DNA from: Chryseobacterium soli | GTDB taxonomy: Bacteria > Bacteroidota > Bacteroidia > Flavobacteriales > Weeksellaceae | NCBI RefSeq assembly: GCF_000737705.1 | Contig: NZ_JPRH01000004.1 | Location: forward strand, 124,001 to 188,000 | DNA length: 64,000 nucleotides | Direction of reading: 5' to 3' | Shown: one piece after another, positions 53,604 through 61,613 of the stretch | How positions within the stretch are numbered: position 1 is the stretch's first letter | How the letters are laid out: every line of letters begins with the position of its first letter | Notes under the pieces: generated by a model | The model's database searches: none | Seen by the model: the letters and a program-made list of their open reading frames with translations, nothing else | Told to the model about the DNA's origin: nothing | Position numbers and translations under genes: made by a program

Positions 53604-54071
53604 TTAGCAGCATCCTGATCCCGGAGCACAGTTTGAAGTTGAAGAAGAATTCGAATTTTCAACATTAACCTTTGCTGCAGGAATCCCACACGCTTCCTGG
53701 GCCAGACAGGCAGTCGTTTTATTAAGGAGTATAAAGTTTTTTCCATTAAAATCTAAATCATATCTTCCAATGGTAGTATTCTGAAACTCAACTTCAATTT
53801 CATTATCTTCAATTCCTAGTTTTTCTTCTGATAGCTTAATGATATTGAGAAGTTTAGTCGGTTTTAACCGATGCTCAAAGTCATCAGCATTCCATAGCTG
53901 GAAGTTAACTGCTTTTTCATTCCGGACTGTTCCGCCACAATCTATAAACTCTTTTGTTACTGTACCGACTTCTGTTACATGAAAATGCTCAGGGACGAAA
54001 GTTCCGTTTTCCAATTGAAATTCTACATTCTCTAATGTGGTCAGAATTTCTTTAATTTCAGATAATTTCAT
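53604..54071 (-). CDS. DUF6428 family protein of the arsenic operon
   Basis: A 155-residue soluble protein. FVPEHFHVTEVGTVTKEFID, GGTVRNEKAVNFQLWNADDF and HRLKPTKLLNIIKLSEEKLG are the recognisable core of the DUF6428 family, which is often found in ars operons. Function is unknown. The tail adds several cysteines (ACGIPAAKV, SNCAPGSGCC) that could bind arsenite or a metal. It has its own copy of the ArsR-type operator just upstream (54092-54107), so it may be transcribed both from the arsR promoter and from its own. Confidence 0.85.
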   Translation of the reverse strand: MKLSEIKEILTTLENVEFQLENGTFVPEHFHVTEVGTVTKEFIDCGGTVRNEKAVNFQLWNADDFEHRLKPTKLLNIIKLSEEKLGIEDNEIEVEFQNTTIGRYDLDFNGKNFILLNKTTACLAQEACGIPAAKVNVENSNSSSTSNCAPGSGCC

Positions 54072-54091
54072 AAGTTTTTATTTATTATTCA

Positions 54092-54107
54092 ATCGTAATA
54101 TTGCGAT
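54092..54107. promoter_or_regulatory. ArsR operator, internal copy
   Basis: ATCGTAATATTGCGAT, an imperfect palindrome, is the exact reverse complement of the core at 54469-54484. It lies between the arsR and DUF6428 genes. Confidence 0.75.
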
Positions 54108-54128
54108 AATTAAGAGCAAAAAAAATGC

Positions 54129-54455
54129 TTAACAGCACTTTTGGTGGGTCACTGTAGTGATGATTCTTGAAAAATAAGTATTCACCATTTCAAAAGTCTT
54201 TTCATTAATACAGTAACAAATAGCAGTTCCTTCAATGTTTCCTTTGATCAGTCCGGCATTTTTTAATTCTTTTAAATGCTGGGAAACCGTAGCTTGTGCC
54301 AATGGAAGCTCATTCACGATATCTCCGCAAATACAGGTATTTACTTTTAGCAAATATTCAATAATCGCTATTCTGGCCGGATGCCCCAACGCTTTAGCAA
54401 TCGCTGCCATTTGGTTTTGCTCATCAGTGAAATGTTCTGTTTTTGTAGTGCCCAT
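54129..54455 (-). CDS. arsR: ArsR/SmtB family metalloregulator
   Basis: A 108-residue winged-helix repressor. The DNA-binding part is LPLAQATVSQHLKELKNAGL with LGHPARIAIIEYLL before it. The arsenic-binding motif in the recognition-helix region is NTCICGD with Cys41 and Cys43, and a terminal Cys pair (HQKCC) gives further ligands. It would release its operator upon binding arsenite. It is the first gene of the ars operon (arsR, DUF6428, arsC, acr3) and is preceded by a 22-bp palindrome. Confidence 0.93.
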   Translation of the reverse strand: MGTTKTEHFTDEQNQMAAIAKALGHPARIAIIEYLLKVNTCICGDIVNELPLAQATVSQHLKELKNAGLIKGNIEGTAICYCINEKTFEMVNTYFSRIITTVTHQKCC

Positions 54456-54465
54456 CTTCTAATTA

Positions 54466-54487
54466 TATATCGCAATATTACGATATA
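54466..54487. promoter_or_regulatory. ArsR operator upstream of arsR
   Basis: A 22-bp palindrome with arms TATATCG and CGATATA around CAATATTA; the 16-bp core is ATCGCAATATTACGAT. The same core stands inverted before the second gene of the operon. It overlaps the region where the arsR promoter must lie. Confidence 0.8.
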
Positions 54488-54540
54488 ACATATTGTTGAC
54501 CAAATTTTATCTTCTATTCTTTTAATTTTTTTATAAAATA

Positions 54541-54585
54541 TTTGCGTAGTCAAATAACTTCATTTAAATTTGTAGTCAAATAACT
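54541..54585 (+). promoter_or_regulatory. Promoter and direct-repeat operator of the ArsR-SRPBCC operon
   Basis: TTTG (54541-54544), 20 bases, and TAAATTTG (54565-54572) form a consensus promoter. The 14-bp sequence GTAGTCAAATAACT occurs twice, at 54546-54559 and 54572-54585, 26 bases apart, flanking the -7 box; each copy contains the dyad AGT-N-ACT. These are probably binding sites of the regulator encoded next. Confidence 0.7.
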
Positions 54586-54590
54586 ACACT

Positions 54591-54908
54591 ATGAATTTAA
54601 GAAGAGATGTTTTTCAGGCTATTGCCGACCCTACCAGAAGATCAATCCTGATGCTGGTGGCCACACAATCTATGACGGCCGGTGCTATCGCTTCCAATTT
54701 CGACACTGCTAGACCTACCGTTTCCAGGCATCTTCAGATTCTTACAGAATGTGAATTATTGAGCCAGGAACAAAACGGACGTGAAATGATTTACCATCTT
54801 AACCCAAACAAAATGAAGGAAATTGCTAATTTTATAGAGCCATTCCGCAAAATGTGGGACGATCGGTTCAATACTCTGGAAAGTGTAATGAAAAATTATA
54901 AAGCATAA
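54591..54908 (+). CDS. ArsR family regulator (SRPBCC-linked type)
   Basis: A 105-residue winged-helix protein. [40 protein letters not shown] and [20 protein letters not shown] are the ArsR DNA-binding core. It lacks the metal-binding cysteines, as usual for the subgroup that is paired with SRPBCC (AHSA1) genes. It heads a five-gene operon and probably represses it through direct repeats around its promoter. Confidence 0.93.
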   Translation: MNLRRDVFQAIADPTRRSILMLVATQSMTAGAIASNFDTARPTVSRHLQILTECELLSQEQNGREMIYHLNPNKMKEIANFIEPFRKMWDDRFNTLESVMKNYKA

Positions 54909-55019
54909 TATTTTGTAAGACCTGGAGTTTTAAATTTAAGTTGTTTATCAACAAAACCTCCATCTTCTAAATACTAAATACTAAAAACAAAACACCAAAA
55001 TATTAAACACCCACACAAA

Positions 55020-55487
55020 ATGGAACTCAAAACTAAAATCCACGCGGAAGATAACAAACAGGAAATCCTGATCACCAGAGAGTTTGATCTTCCGGTAGAA
55101 CTCCTTTTCAAAGCATATACAGAGTCCGATATTGTAGAACAATGGATGGGAACTAAAGTCTTGAAACTTGAAAATAAACCGCATGGCGGCTACCAGTTTG
55201 AAACTTCAAATCCTAAAGGTGAAGTTGTTTTCCGGGCCAATGGAACCATCCATGAATTTCTCCCGGATCACAAAATAACCCGGACTTTCCAGATGGAAAA
55301 TACCCCTTTTCCCGTTCAACTGGAATTTTTAACTTTTGAAAAAATCACTGATAACACCAGTAAAATAACCATTCATACGATCTATCAATCAGTAGATTAC
55401 CGGGATAAAATCCTGAAACTTCCTTTTGCCCAAGGATTGAATATGGCTCATAATCGCCTGCAGGAAATTGGGAATACATTGAAATAA
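55020..55487 (+). CDS. SRPBCC (AHSA1-type) protein
   Basis: A 155-residue protein of the Aha1/SRPBCC fold: EILITREFDLPVELLFKAYT at the start, WMGTKVLKLENKPHGGYQFE in the middle, FEKITDNTSKITIHTIYQS and the final helix FAQGLNMAHNRLQEIG. These small ligand-binding proteins are regularly encoded behind an ArsR-type regulator of this kind. The ligand is unknown. It is the second gene of the operon, 111 bases after the regulator. Confidence 0.9.
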   Translation: MELKTKIHAEDNKQEILITREFDLPVELLFKAYTESDIVEQWMGTKVLKLENKPHGGYQFETSNPKGEVVFRANGTIHEFLPDHKITRTFQMENTPFPVQLEFLTFEKITDNTSKITIHTIYQSVDYRDKILKLPFAQGLNMAHNRLQEIGNTLK

Positions 55488-55513
55488 CAGTCTATCTTTT
55501 AACACCAATAATT

Positions 55514-56092
55514 ATGAATCCAAAAGCAGATTTCTTTTTCGATCAGGCCAAACAATGGCAGCAGGAGTTTGAAAAATTAAGATCCATTGCACTGGACACC
55601 GGACTTGAGGAGGAAGTAAAATGGGGATGTCCGTGTTACACCTATCATGGGAAAAATATTTTTTTAATCCACGGATTTAAAGAATACTGCGCTCTACTTT
55701 TTTTTAAAGGAGCATTGCTGAATGATGCTGAAAAAATACTGATTCAACAGTCTGAAAATGTGCAGGCTTCCCGACAGATTCGCTTCACTAGTCTTCAGGA
55801 AATTACTGATCTGGAAAAAGCAATAAAAACGTATATGTATGAAGCCGTTGAAGTGGAAAAAGCCGGATTAAAAGTAGTATTAAAAGAAACAAAAGAATTC
55901 GAAATGCCTGAAGAATTTCAACATCAACTAGATGAAAATATTGAATTAAAAACAGCTTTCGAAGCACTAACTCCCGGAAGACAAAGGGCTTACCTACTCT
56001 ACTTTTCAGCGGCAAAACAATCTAAGACCCGCGAGTCGAGGATTGAAAAATACATTCCACAAATCCTTCGTGGAAAAGGAATTAACGATTAA
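55514..56092 (+). CDS. YdeI/DUF1801-type protein
   Basis: A 192-residue protein. VKWGCPCYTYHGKNIFLIHG followed by FKEYCALLFFKGALLND is the DUF1801 core, and the C-terminal EFQHQLDENIELKTAFEALT and PGRQRAYLLYFSAAKQSKTR with RIEKYIPQI is the YdeI-type (OmdA) extension. Function is unknown; Bacillus YdeI relatives are linked to stress and antimicrobial tolerance. It follows the SRPBCC gene by 26 bases. Confidence 0.9.
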   Translation: MNPKADFFFDQAKQWQQEFEKLRSIALDTGLEEEVKWGCPCYTYHGKNIFLIHGFKEYCALLFFKGALLNDAEKILIQQSENVQASRQIRFTSLQEITDLEKAIKTYMYEAVEVEKAGLKVVLKETKEFEMPEEFQHQLDENIELKTAFEALTPGRQRAYLLYFSAAKQSKTRESRIEKYIPQILRGKGIND

Positions 56093-56108
56093 CCATATAC
56101 TTCCAATC

Positions 56109-56498
56109 ATGAAAACACACACTCAATTCCGAAAAAGAAACACTATTATTTACTGGTTTTTCACAGCATGGCTATCATTAGGAATGTTCTCAACAGCAGC
56201 TGTACAACTCCTGAAAAATAAAGATGAAGTAGAAAACTTTACCCATCTGGGATATCCACTGTATCTTATGACTCTTATTGGAATATGGAAAATATTGGGT
56301 GTGATTGCAATACTCATCCCCAAAAGACCCTTATTAAAAGAATGGGCATATGCCGGATTTTTCTTTGTAATGTCCGGAGCTATTATTTCCCATATCGCGT
56401 CAGACCACAATTTTAGTAAAATATTTGCATCGTTGCTCCTTCTTGTTCTTACCATCATATCATGGTATTTCAGACCGGCAGAAAGAAAAATGATTTAA
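56109..56498 (+). CDS. DoxX-like membrane protein
   Basis: A 129-residue protein with four hydrophobic helices. FTAWLSLGMFSTAAVQLLKN, THLGYPLYLMTLIGIWKILG and EWAYAGFFFVMSGAIISHIA are typical of the DoxX-like family (PF13564). It starts 16 bases after the YdeI-type gene; upstream in-frame codons inside the previous gene are ignored because the ATG at 56109 gives the normal length. It is the fourth gene of the operon. Role unknown. Confidence 0.88.
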   Translation: MKTHTQFRKRNTIIYWFFTAWLSLGMFSTAAVQLLKNKDEVENFTHLGYPLYLMTLIGIWKILGVIAILIPKRPLLKEWAYAGFFFVMSGAIISHIASDHNFSKIFASLLLLVLTIISWYFRPAERKMI

Positions 56499-56539
56499 TA
56501 TATTTGAATACAGATTTAAAATACACCAAAACTAATCTT

Positions 56540-57100
56540 ATGAAAAACAATAAAAAATTATCTACCGAACAAGCCCAGGATTTATTAAAAATATTAAAAG
56601 CGCGTTTTGAGAAAAATATAAAACGACATAAAGATCTTGACTGGAAAAAAATTCAGGCAAAATTAGAAGCTTCACCCGAAAAGCTCTGGTCTTTGAATGA
56701 GATGGAACAAACGGAAGGTGAACCAGACGTGACAGGTTACGATAAAAAAACTGACGAATATATATTCACCGATTGTTCTACTGAAAGTCCGAAACGCAGA
56801 AGTCTCTGTTATGATAAGCAAGCCTGGGATTCCAGAAAAGCAAACAAGCCAGAAAGTAACGTGATTGATAGAGCGACAGAAATGGGAATTGAATTATTAA
56901 CAGAAGAACAATACCGGAAACTCCAAGAAATAGGAAAATTTGATTTGAAAACTTCCAGCTGGGTACAGACTCCCCAAAATATCAGAAATCTTGGAGGTGC
57001 GATTTTTTGTGACCGTCGTTACGATATGGTTTTCATGTATCACAACGGAGCAGATTCTTATTATGCAGCGAGAGGTTTCAGAGGAATGTTAAAAGTTTAA
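56540..57100 (+). CDS. DUF4256 family protein
   Basis: A 186-residue soluble protein. ILKARFEKNIKRHKDLDWKK, LWSLNEMEQTEGEPDVTGYD and YIFTDCSTESPKRRSLCYDK are the conserved blocks of DUF4256, and GGAIFCDRRYDMVFMYHNGA with ARGFRGMLKV is its usual end. Function unknown. It is the last gene of the ArsR-SRPBCC-YdeI-DoxX operon, a combination that recurs in Bacteroidota. The start ATG at 56540 is chosen over in-frame codons that overlap the DoxX gene. Confidence 0.9.
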   Translation: MKNNKKLSTEQAQDLLKILKARFEKNIKRHKDLDWKKIQAKLEASPEKLWSLNEMEQTEGEPDVTGYDKKTDEYIFTDCSTESPKRRSLCYDKQAWDSRKANKPESNVIDRATEMGIELLTEEQYRKLQEIGKFDLKTSSWVQTPQNIRNLGGAIFCDRRYDMVFMYHNGADSYYAARGFRGMLKV

Positions 57101-57155
57101 TTCTTTCAGTTTATAGCTTCACTAAATCTTGTACATTGAGAAAACTCTCTTTTTA

Positions 57156-57337
57156 AAATCTGCAAGATCAGCTTGATTAGCGAGAGCAAAAATAAATTAC
57201 CGAAATTTTATTCTTTAAGATTTTCACGCTGATTTTGCAAATTGAGCAGATTCTTTTTTCGATCTGCGCAAATAAAAAAATTACATCCAATTTCATGTTT
57301 TCTGAATCGCTCGCAGATTTTGCAGATTGATCAGATT
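57156..57337. repeat. Imperfect intergenic repeat family (CTGCAGATT-type units)
   Basis: The 493-base gap between DUF4256 and the next gene holds at least three related units of about 30 bases. Unit A is at 57156-57187, inverted (ATCTGCAAGATCAGCTTGAT). Unit B is at 57223-57252 (ACGCTGATTTTGCAAATTGA) and unit C at 57306-57337 (CGCAGATTTTGCAGATTGAT). A shorter piece, GATCTGCGCAAATAA, is at 57261. A and C can pair to form a long hairpin. No coding frame is present. These resemble dispersed intergenic repeats of Chryseobacterium genomes. Confidence 0.6.
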
Positions 57338-57593
57338 TACTATCTTATTTTCGTCTTGTTTCTACCGCCTTTATTTTTCGCTGTACGGGAAAAGATACAG
57401 AAATATTTTTTTTAAGCGATTCTCAGAGATTAGAAAATCATTAAATCTTTCTCCTTTATATTCAGTCACTTACGCTTATAAATTATTTAAAACCAAAAAA
57501 TAGTTTTTAATTTATAGATAATTTGCTTTCATATACAAATACTATTATTAATTTAGCCTTAACGAAATTGAATTTAACATAATAATAGTGGGT

Positions 57594-58094
57594 ATGAAAA
57601 AATTGATCGTATTGGGTTCATTATCTGTATTTTTAATGAATTGTAATAAAAAAACAGAAACTCCAGCTCCTAAAGCTGAGACAGATTCTGTAGCGACCGT
57701 TGAAAAGGTAGTAGATACGCTAGGTTCGAAATCATTCTGTTACATGGGAGTAACCGGAAAAGATACTGTTTTTGCATCTATTGATGATAATCTGGGAACG
57801 GTAACCGGAAAATTATTCTACAAAAACAGCGAAAAAGACAGCTCAAAAGGTGACGTAACTGGTTTTAAATCAGGAGATACCTTAAAATTGACCTATGAAT
57901 TTGCCGCAGAAGGATCAAAAAGCAAAAGCGATATCTTCTTCATTCAAAAAGGTAATACATTGGTTGAGGGAATTGGCGACCATAAAGAAGAAGGTGGACA
58001 GTCAAAATATGCTGATGAGAAAAAAATAAATTATGTCAACGGACAAAAATTGACTTCCGCAGATTGTACTCTTGTGAACAAAGCTTTAAAATAA
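57594..58094 (+). CDS. Lipoprotein of unknown function
   Basis: A 166-residue lipoprotein. The signal peptide MKKLIVLGSLSVFLMNCNKK ends in the lipobox LMNC, so Cys17 would be lipidated. The mature part has a Thr/Pro/Lys linker and then strands with SFCYMGVTGKDTVFASID, TVTGKLFYKNSEKDSSKGDV and SKSDIFFIQKGNTLVEG. This pattern recurs in flavobacterial hypothetical lipoproteins. The ATG at 57594 is preferred over a GTG two codons upstream. Monocistronic. Confidence 0.8.
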   Translation: MKKLIVLGSLSVFLMNCNKKTETPAPKAETDSVATVEKVVDTLGSKSFCYMGVTGKDTVFASIDDNLGTVTGKLFYKNSEKDSSKGDVTGFKSGDTLKLTYEFAAEGSKSKSDIFFIQKGNTLVEGIGDHKEEGGQSKYADEKKINYVNGQKLTSADCTLVNKALK

Positions 58095-58194
58095 AATTCG
58101 CTAAACATATAATTCCCTGAAAAATGAAATACTTGCATGGTATTTGCTATTAAAGAGTTTCGCACACTTAACAACAAATTATTAATAACTAACT

Positions 58195-58515
58195 ATGCAG
58201 CGTTTACAATTAAAACCATTTTCAAAAACTGAACTTATTGAAGGACTGAAGAAAACATTTCCTCAATATAAAATCCAGACAAACTTTGGATCATTACAAG
58301 TCCGCACCAGTGGTTTTACTCTGACGGGAAATGTGAAAATAAATGCACATCCGGAAACCGGAAAAATAACTACACAAACTCAATTGGATTCTGGTTTTTT
58401 TCTTATTCTGTACTTCCCTATTGGGATTTATGTAATGATGAAGAAAGAAAAAATAAGAAAACTTGAAAATGAAGTTGTTGAGGGAATAAAAAAGATACTC
58501 AATCAAGAGAACTAG
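58195..58515 (+). CDS. Hypothetical protein, 106 residues, with one membrane segment
   Basis: A small protein beginning MQRLQLKPFSKTELIEGLKK. A hydrophobic stretch (FFLILYFPIGIYVMM) lies at about residues 69-83, followed by a charged helix KKEKIRKLENEVVEGIKKIL. The N-terminal half shows strands with alternating polar residues. No family was recognised. It follows the lipoprotein gene by 100 bases and ends at a terminator, so the two may be expressed together. Confidence 0.65.
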   Translation: MQRLQLKPFSKTELIEGLKKTFPQYKIQTNFGSLQVRTSGFTLTGNVKINAHPETGKITTQTQLDSGFFLILYFPIGIYVMMKKEKIRKLENEVVEGIKKILNQEN

Positions 58516-58540
58516 GAATTCTTGTTTAATAAAAAAAGAA

Positions 58541-58567
58541 AAAAACAGCCTGATCAGGCTGTTTTTT
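58541..58567. terminator. Bidirectional terminator
   Basis: The palindrome AAAACAGCCTGATCAGGCTG with TTTT after it forms a 12-bp stem between convergent genes, flanked by A and T runs. Confidence 0.85.
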
Positions 58568-58569
58568 AT

Positions 58570-59604
58570 TTATGATAATTTACTGTTAATCATTTCATTA
58601 AAACTGTCTACTGCTTCATCACTGGTATTCCAGGAAGTAATAAGACGGATTGCAGAATATTTTTCGTCGATTTTTTTCCAAACATAAAATTCAAACTTTT
58701 CAGATAAAATTTCAATCATTTCATTGCTGATTACCGGAAAAATCTGGTTGGTATAGGTATCCGAAAGAAACTGTACTCCCCTTTCCGCCATAGCATTTTT
58801 CATTTTCATGGCCTGTTGGTTAGCATGTTTTGCCAGATCAAAATACAGATCATTCTTCATCAACTCCAAAAACTGGATTCCCAGAAGTCTTCCTTTTGCT
58901 AATAATGCACCTTTCTGTTTGATATTAAAACCAAAATCTTCCTGAATAGCAGGATTATTAATGACAATCGCCTCTCCTATCAATGCCCCGTTTTTGGTTC
59001 CTCCTAAATAAAAAATATCTGTTAATTCGGCTACTTTTTCAATAGTAAGATCACTTATTTCTGCAGTCAGTCCATGCCCAAGTCTTGCTCCATCCATAAA
59101 AAGATAGAGTTTATGTTCTTTACAGAAGGCAGAAAGTTCCTCCAATTCTTTAGCCTGATAAATGGTTCCCAGTTCCGTAGAATTAGAGATATACACTAAT
59201 TTAGGCATCACCTGATGGGGTACATTGGAATGGTTTTTCAGGATAGGAATAATATCCGAAGGACTTATTTTTCCGTCTTGGGTTTCAATACCCAGAACTT
59301 TATGTCCTGTTGCTTCGATAGCTCCCGCTTCATTGTTCAAAATATGCCCCGTGGAAGCGGAAATCACACATTGATAAGGTTTTAACAAGGAAGAAATTAC
59401 AATTAAATTAGCCTGAGTTCCTCCGGAAACAAAATAGATTTCTGAAGCTGGACTTTTAATTCTTTCCTTAATTAATTCTTTAGCCTGTAAAGAATACTGA
59501 TCTTCGCCATAACCTGCCTGTTGGTCCGTATTATTCAACAAAAGTGATTGTAAAATATTGGGGTGGCAGCCCTCTGAATAGTCGTTTTTAAATGAAAATT
59601 TCAT
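58570..59604 (-). CDS. ltaE: Low-specificity L-threonine aldolase
   Basis: A 344-residue PLP enzyme of the threonine aldolase family, cleaving L-threonine or allo-threonine to glycine and acetaldehyde. GYGEDQYSLQAKELIKERI, FVSGGTQANLIVISSLLKPY, LYLFMDGARLGHGLTAE (cofactor Asp) and FYLGGTKNGALIGEAIV (PLP Lys) are as expected. Length is typical. It is monocistronic, divergent from the DtxR-type regulator. Confidence 0.92.
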   Translation of the reverse strand: MKFSFKNDYSEGCHPNILQSLLLNNTDQQAGYGEDQYSLQAKELIKERIKSPASEIYFVSGGTQANLIVISSLLKPYQCVISASTGHILNNEAGAIEATGHKVLGIETQDGKISPSDIIPILKNHSNVPHQVMPKLVYISNSTELGTIYQAKELEELSAFCKEHKLYLFMDGARLGHGLTAEISDLTIEKVAELTDIFYLGGTKNGALIGEAIVINNPAIQEDFGFNIKQKGALLAKGRLLGIQFLELMKNDLYFDLAKHANQQAMKMKNAMAERGVQFLSDTYTNQIFPVISNEMIEILSEKFEFYVWKKIDEKYSAIRLITSWNTSDEAVDSFNEMINSKLS

Positions 59605-59657
59605 ACTGTAAAATTAAAAAAAGTTAAAATAACAAGAGCAAAATTTTAATAATATTT

Positions 59658-59687
59658 TGTTAGATTTGTAGTGAAAATCATCTAACA
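59658..59687 (+). promoter_or_regulatory. Promoter and inverted repeat of the DtxR-type gene
   Basis: TAGATTTG (59661-59668) matches TAnnTTTG. It is overlapped by an inverted repeat, TGTTAGAT (59658-59665) and ATCTAACA (59680-59687), spacer 14 bases. The right arm abuts the TTG start codon at 59690. Autorepression by the metal-loaded regulator is plausible. Confidence 0.6.
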
Positions 59688-59689
59688 TT

Positions 59690-60343
59690 TTGAGAACAAC
59701 ATTAACAGAAGAAAATTATCTGAAGGCTTTGTTTCATTTAGTTGACCATGAAGGGAAAGTGACGATTAACGAACTTAGCAAATTTTTAAATGTAAAAATG
59801 CCGAGCGTCAATAATATGATGAAAAAATTCGCGGATAAGAACTGGGTCATTTACGAAACCTATAAACCACTGATTGTCACAGAAAAAGGAAAGCAGGAAG
59901 CCGCTTTAGTCGTACGCAAGCACAGACTGACTGAAATGTTTTTGGTGAAAACCATGAATTTTGGATGGGAAAATGTGCATGAAATTGCTGAACAGCTGGA
60001 ACATGTACATTCACAACTGTTTTTTGATAAAATGGATGAAATTCTGGATTATCCAAAATTTGACCCCCATGGCGAGCCTATTCCGGATAAAGACGGAAAC
60101 ATTATTGCCCAGGATCTGCAAAAATTGAGTAACTGCGAAGACGGAGAAACCGTAGTTTTTGCTTCAGTAACCCTTTCTGATGACAGCTTTTTAAGCTATC
60201 TCACTGAGAGAAATCTTCTCCTGAATACTAAGATAAAAGTGATTAAAACAGAAAGTTTCGATAAATCGATGACCATAGAAATCGGTGACAAAAGAGAAAT
60301 TATCAGTAAAAAAGCCACTGAAAAGATATTGGTAAAGAAATAA
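59690..60343 (+). CDS. DtxR/MntR-type metal-dependent regulator
   Basis: A 217-residue regulator. LTEENYLKALFHLVDHEGKV starts the helix-turn-helix domain, continued by TINELSKFLNVKMPSVNNMM, and the dimerisation domain has ALVVRKHRLTEMFLVKTMNF with EIAEQLEHVHSQLFFDKMDE, where Glu and His metal ligands are visible. A C-terminal SH3-like part (about 145-217) follows. The only start giving the full first helix is a TTG at 59690. It probably senses Mn or Fe. It has an inverted repeat over its own promoter. Confidence 0.9.
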   Translation: MRTTLTEENYLKALFHLVDHEGKVTINELSKFLNVKMPSVNNMMKKFADKNWVIYETYKPLIVTEKGKQEAALVVRKHRLTEMFLVKTMNFGWENVHEIAEQLEHVHSQLFFDKMDEILDYPKFDPHGEPIPDKDGNIIAQDLQKLSNCEDGETVVFASVTLSDDSFLSYLTERNLLLNTKIKVIKTESFDKSMTIEIGDKREIISKKATEKILVKK

Positions 60344-60360
60344 GAGATTTCTTTACCAAT
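60328..60360 (+). terminator. Hairpin spanning the stop codon of the DtxR-type gene
   Basis: ATTGGTAAAGAAAT (60328-60341) pairs exactly with ATTTCTTTACCAAT (60347-60360) around AAGAG. The stop codon TAA (60341-60343) lies at the top of the stem. It is between convergent genes and lacks a strong T-run. Confidence 0.6.
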
Positions 60361-60364
60361 ACAA

Positions 60365-61531
60365 TTATTTTGAAAGTATTTCCAACATTGCTTCAATTTC
60401 GTCAGAAGTATTGAAATAATGTGGGAAAAAACGAATGACACCGTCTACATTTTTATGGGTAAAGTCAATTAAAGCTCCGTTTTTCGGGCTTACTGAAAAG
60501 TATACATTATGCTCTTTTAATACTTTCTGAATGCTTTCAATATGACCATCCTGAGTGCAAAACGTAATAATACTGTTCAAATTATTTCCTTCATCCAATA
60601 CTCTGAAACCTCTATTCTGAAGTTCATTGCGTAATTTTCCCGATAATTTTTGGTTGTAATTTTCAATTGTTGATAATCCGATATTGTTGGCATATTTCAC
60701 GGCTTCGGTAAGCCCAAGCAATGCTGCATATGAATTTTCCCAAAGCTCAAATCTTTTCGCTGTTTTGATCAATTCATATTCATTAAATCCTGTCCAGACC
60801 GCACCGCTCATATCTAAAAATAAAGGCGCAAGGTTTTGAGCGATTGCCCTGTCAGATACATATAAAAATCCGGTTCCACGGGGTCCACGTAAAAATTTTC
60901 TCCCTGTAGCCGTAAGAAAATCACAGCCTATTTTCTCAACGTCTACAACCATCTGACCAACCGACTGACAGGCATCAACAAGGTAAAGAATATTATACTT
61001 ACGGCAGATTTTCCCAACTCCTTCCACATTTTGAATCAATCCTGAATTGGTGGGAATATGGGTAACCGCAACTAATTTTGGATTCCGTTTTTGAATGATA
61101 TTCTCCAGATCTTCTAAGTCGAGTTCATGGTCAGCAAGATTTTTAAGCCTGATAATCTCTATATTATATTTTTTCTGCAGCGAAATAAAAGCAATCTGAT
61201 TGGAAACATAATCATCATTCGTCGTGATGATACAATCTCCTTCTGTAAAGGAAATACTTGATAAAGCCTTTACGTAAGCATCAGTAGCACTTGATGTGAA
61301 GGCCATATTTGAAGCTTTAGCATTAATTAATTTTGCCGTTTCTTCATAAAACCCGCTGATTAATTCAGCATTACGATTCGCTGTTTCATAGCCACCATAC
61401 ATCTCTTCCTGATGTAAATAATCGGTCATCGTTTTTACTACAACTTCCGGCATCAGCGATGAACCGGCACTGTTTAAAAATATTTTATCTGATAATCCTT
61501 TAGTATCCTTTCTTATTGAATGTATGTCCAT
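60365..61531 (-). CDS. Class V aminotransferase-fold PLP enzyme
   Basis: About 388 residues, starting MDIHSIRKDTKGLSDKIFLN at the ATG 61529-61531. The fold is that of cysteine desulfurase-like enzymes: NMAFTSSATDAYVKALSSIS, VTHIPTNSGLIQNVEG, YLVDACQSVGQMVVDVEKIG with the cofactor Asp, and the PLP Lys in TATGRKFLRGPRGTGFLYVS. The last motif is shared with the isopenicillin N epimerase/EgtE subgroup rather than with IscS or SufS. Substrate unknown. An upstream hydrophobic extension of 29 codons is possible but overlaps the inverted repeat at 61568-61593. Confidence 0.85.
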   Translation of the reverse strand: MDIHSIRKDTKGLSDKIFLNSAGSSLMPEVVVKTMTDYLHQEEMYGGYETANRNAELISGFYEETAKLINAKASNMAFTSSATDAYVKALSSISFTEGDCIITTNDDYVSNQIAFISLQKKYNIEIIRLKNLADHELDLEDLENIIQKRNPKLVAVTHIPTNSGLIQNVEGVGKICRKYNILYLVDACQSVGQMVVDVEKIGCDFLTATGRKFLRGPRGTGFLYVSDRAIAQNLAPLFLDMSGAVWTGFNEYELIKTAKRFELWENSYAALLGLTEAVKYANNIGLSTIENYNQKLSGKLRNELQNRGFRVLDEGNNLNSIITFCTQDGHIESIQKVLKEHNVYFSVSPKNGALIDFTHKNVDGVIRFFPHYFNTSDEIEAMLEILSK

Positions 61532-61567
61532 CTTATATCTGTTTTCTTTTGTAAATGTAAGTTTCAT

Positions 61568-61593
61568 CAGTAAAATTGACAATAATTTTACTG
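61568..61593. promoter_or_regulatory. Perfect 10-bp inverted repeat upstream of the aminotransferase gene
   Basis: CAGTAAAATT (61568-61577) and AATTTTACTG (61584-61593) are exact reverse complements around GACAAT. A further AATTTTAC follows at 61607-61614. The site is about 37 bases upstream of the start codon, at promoter distance. The regulator is unknown. Confidence 0.6.
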
Positions 61594-61613
61594 GTATATA
61601 GGTGACAATTTTA

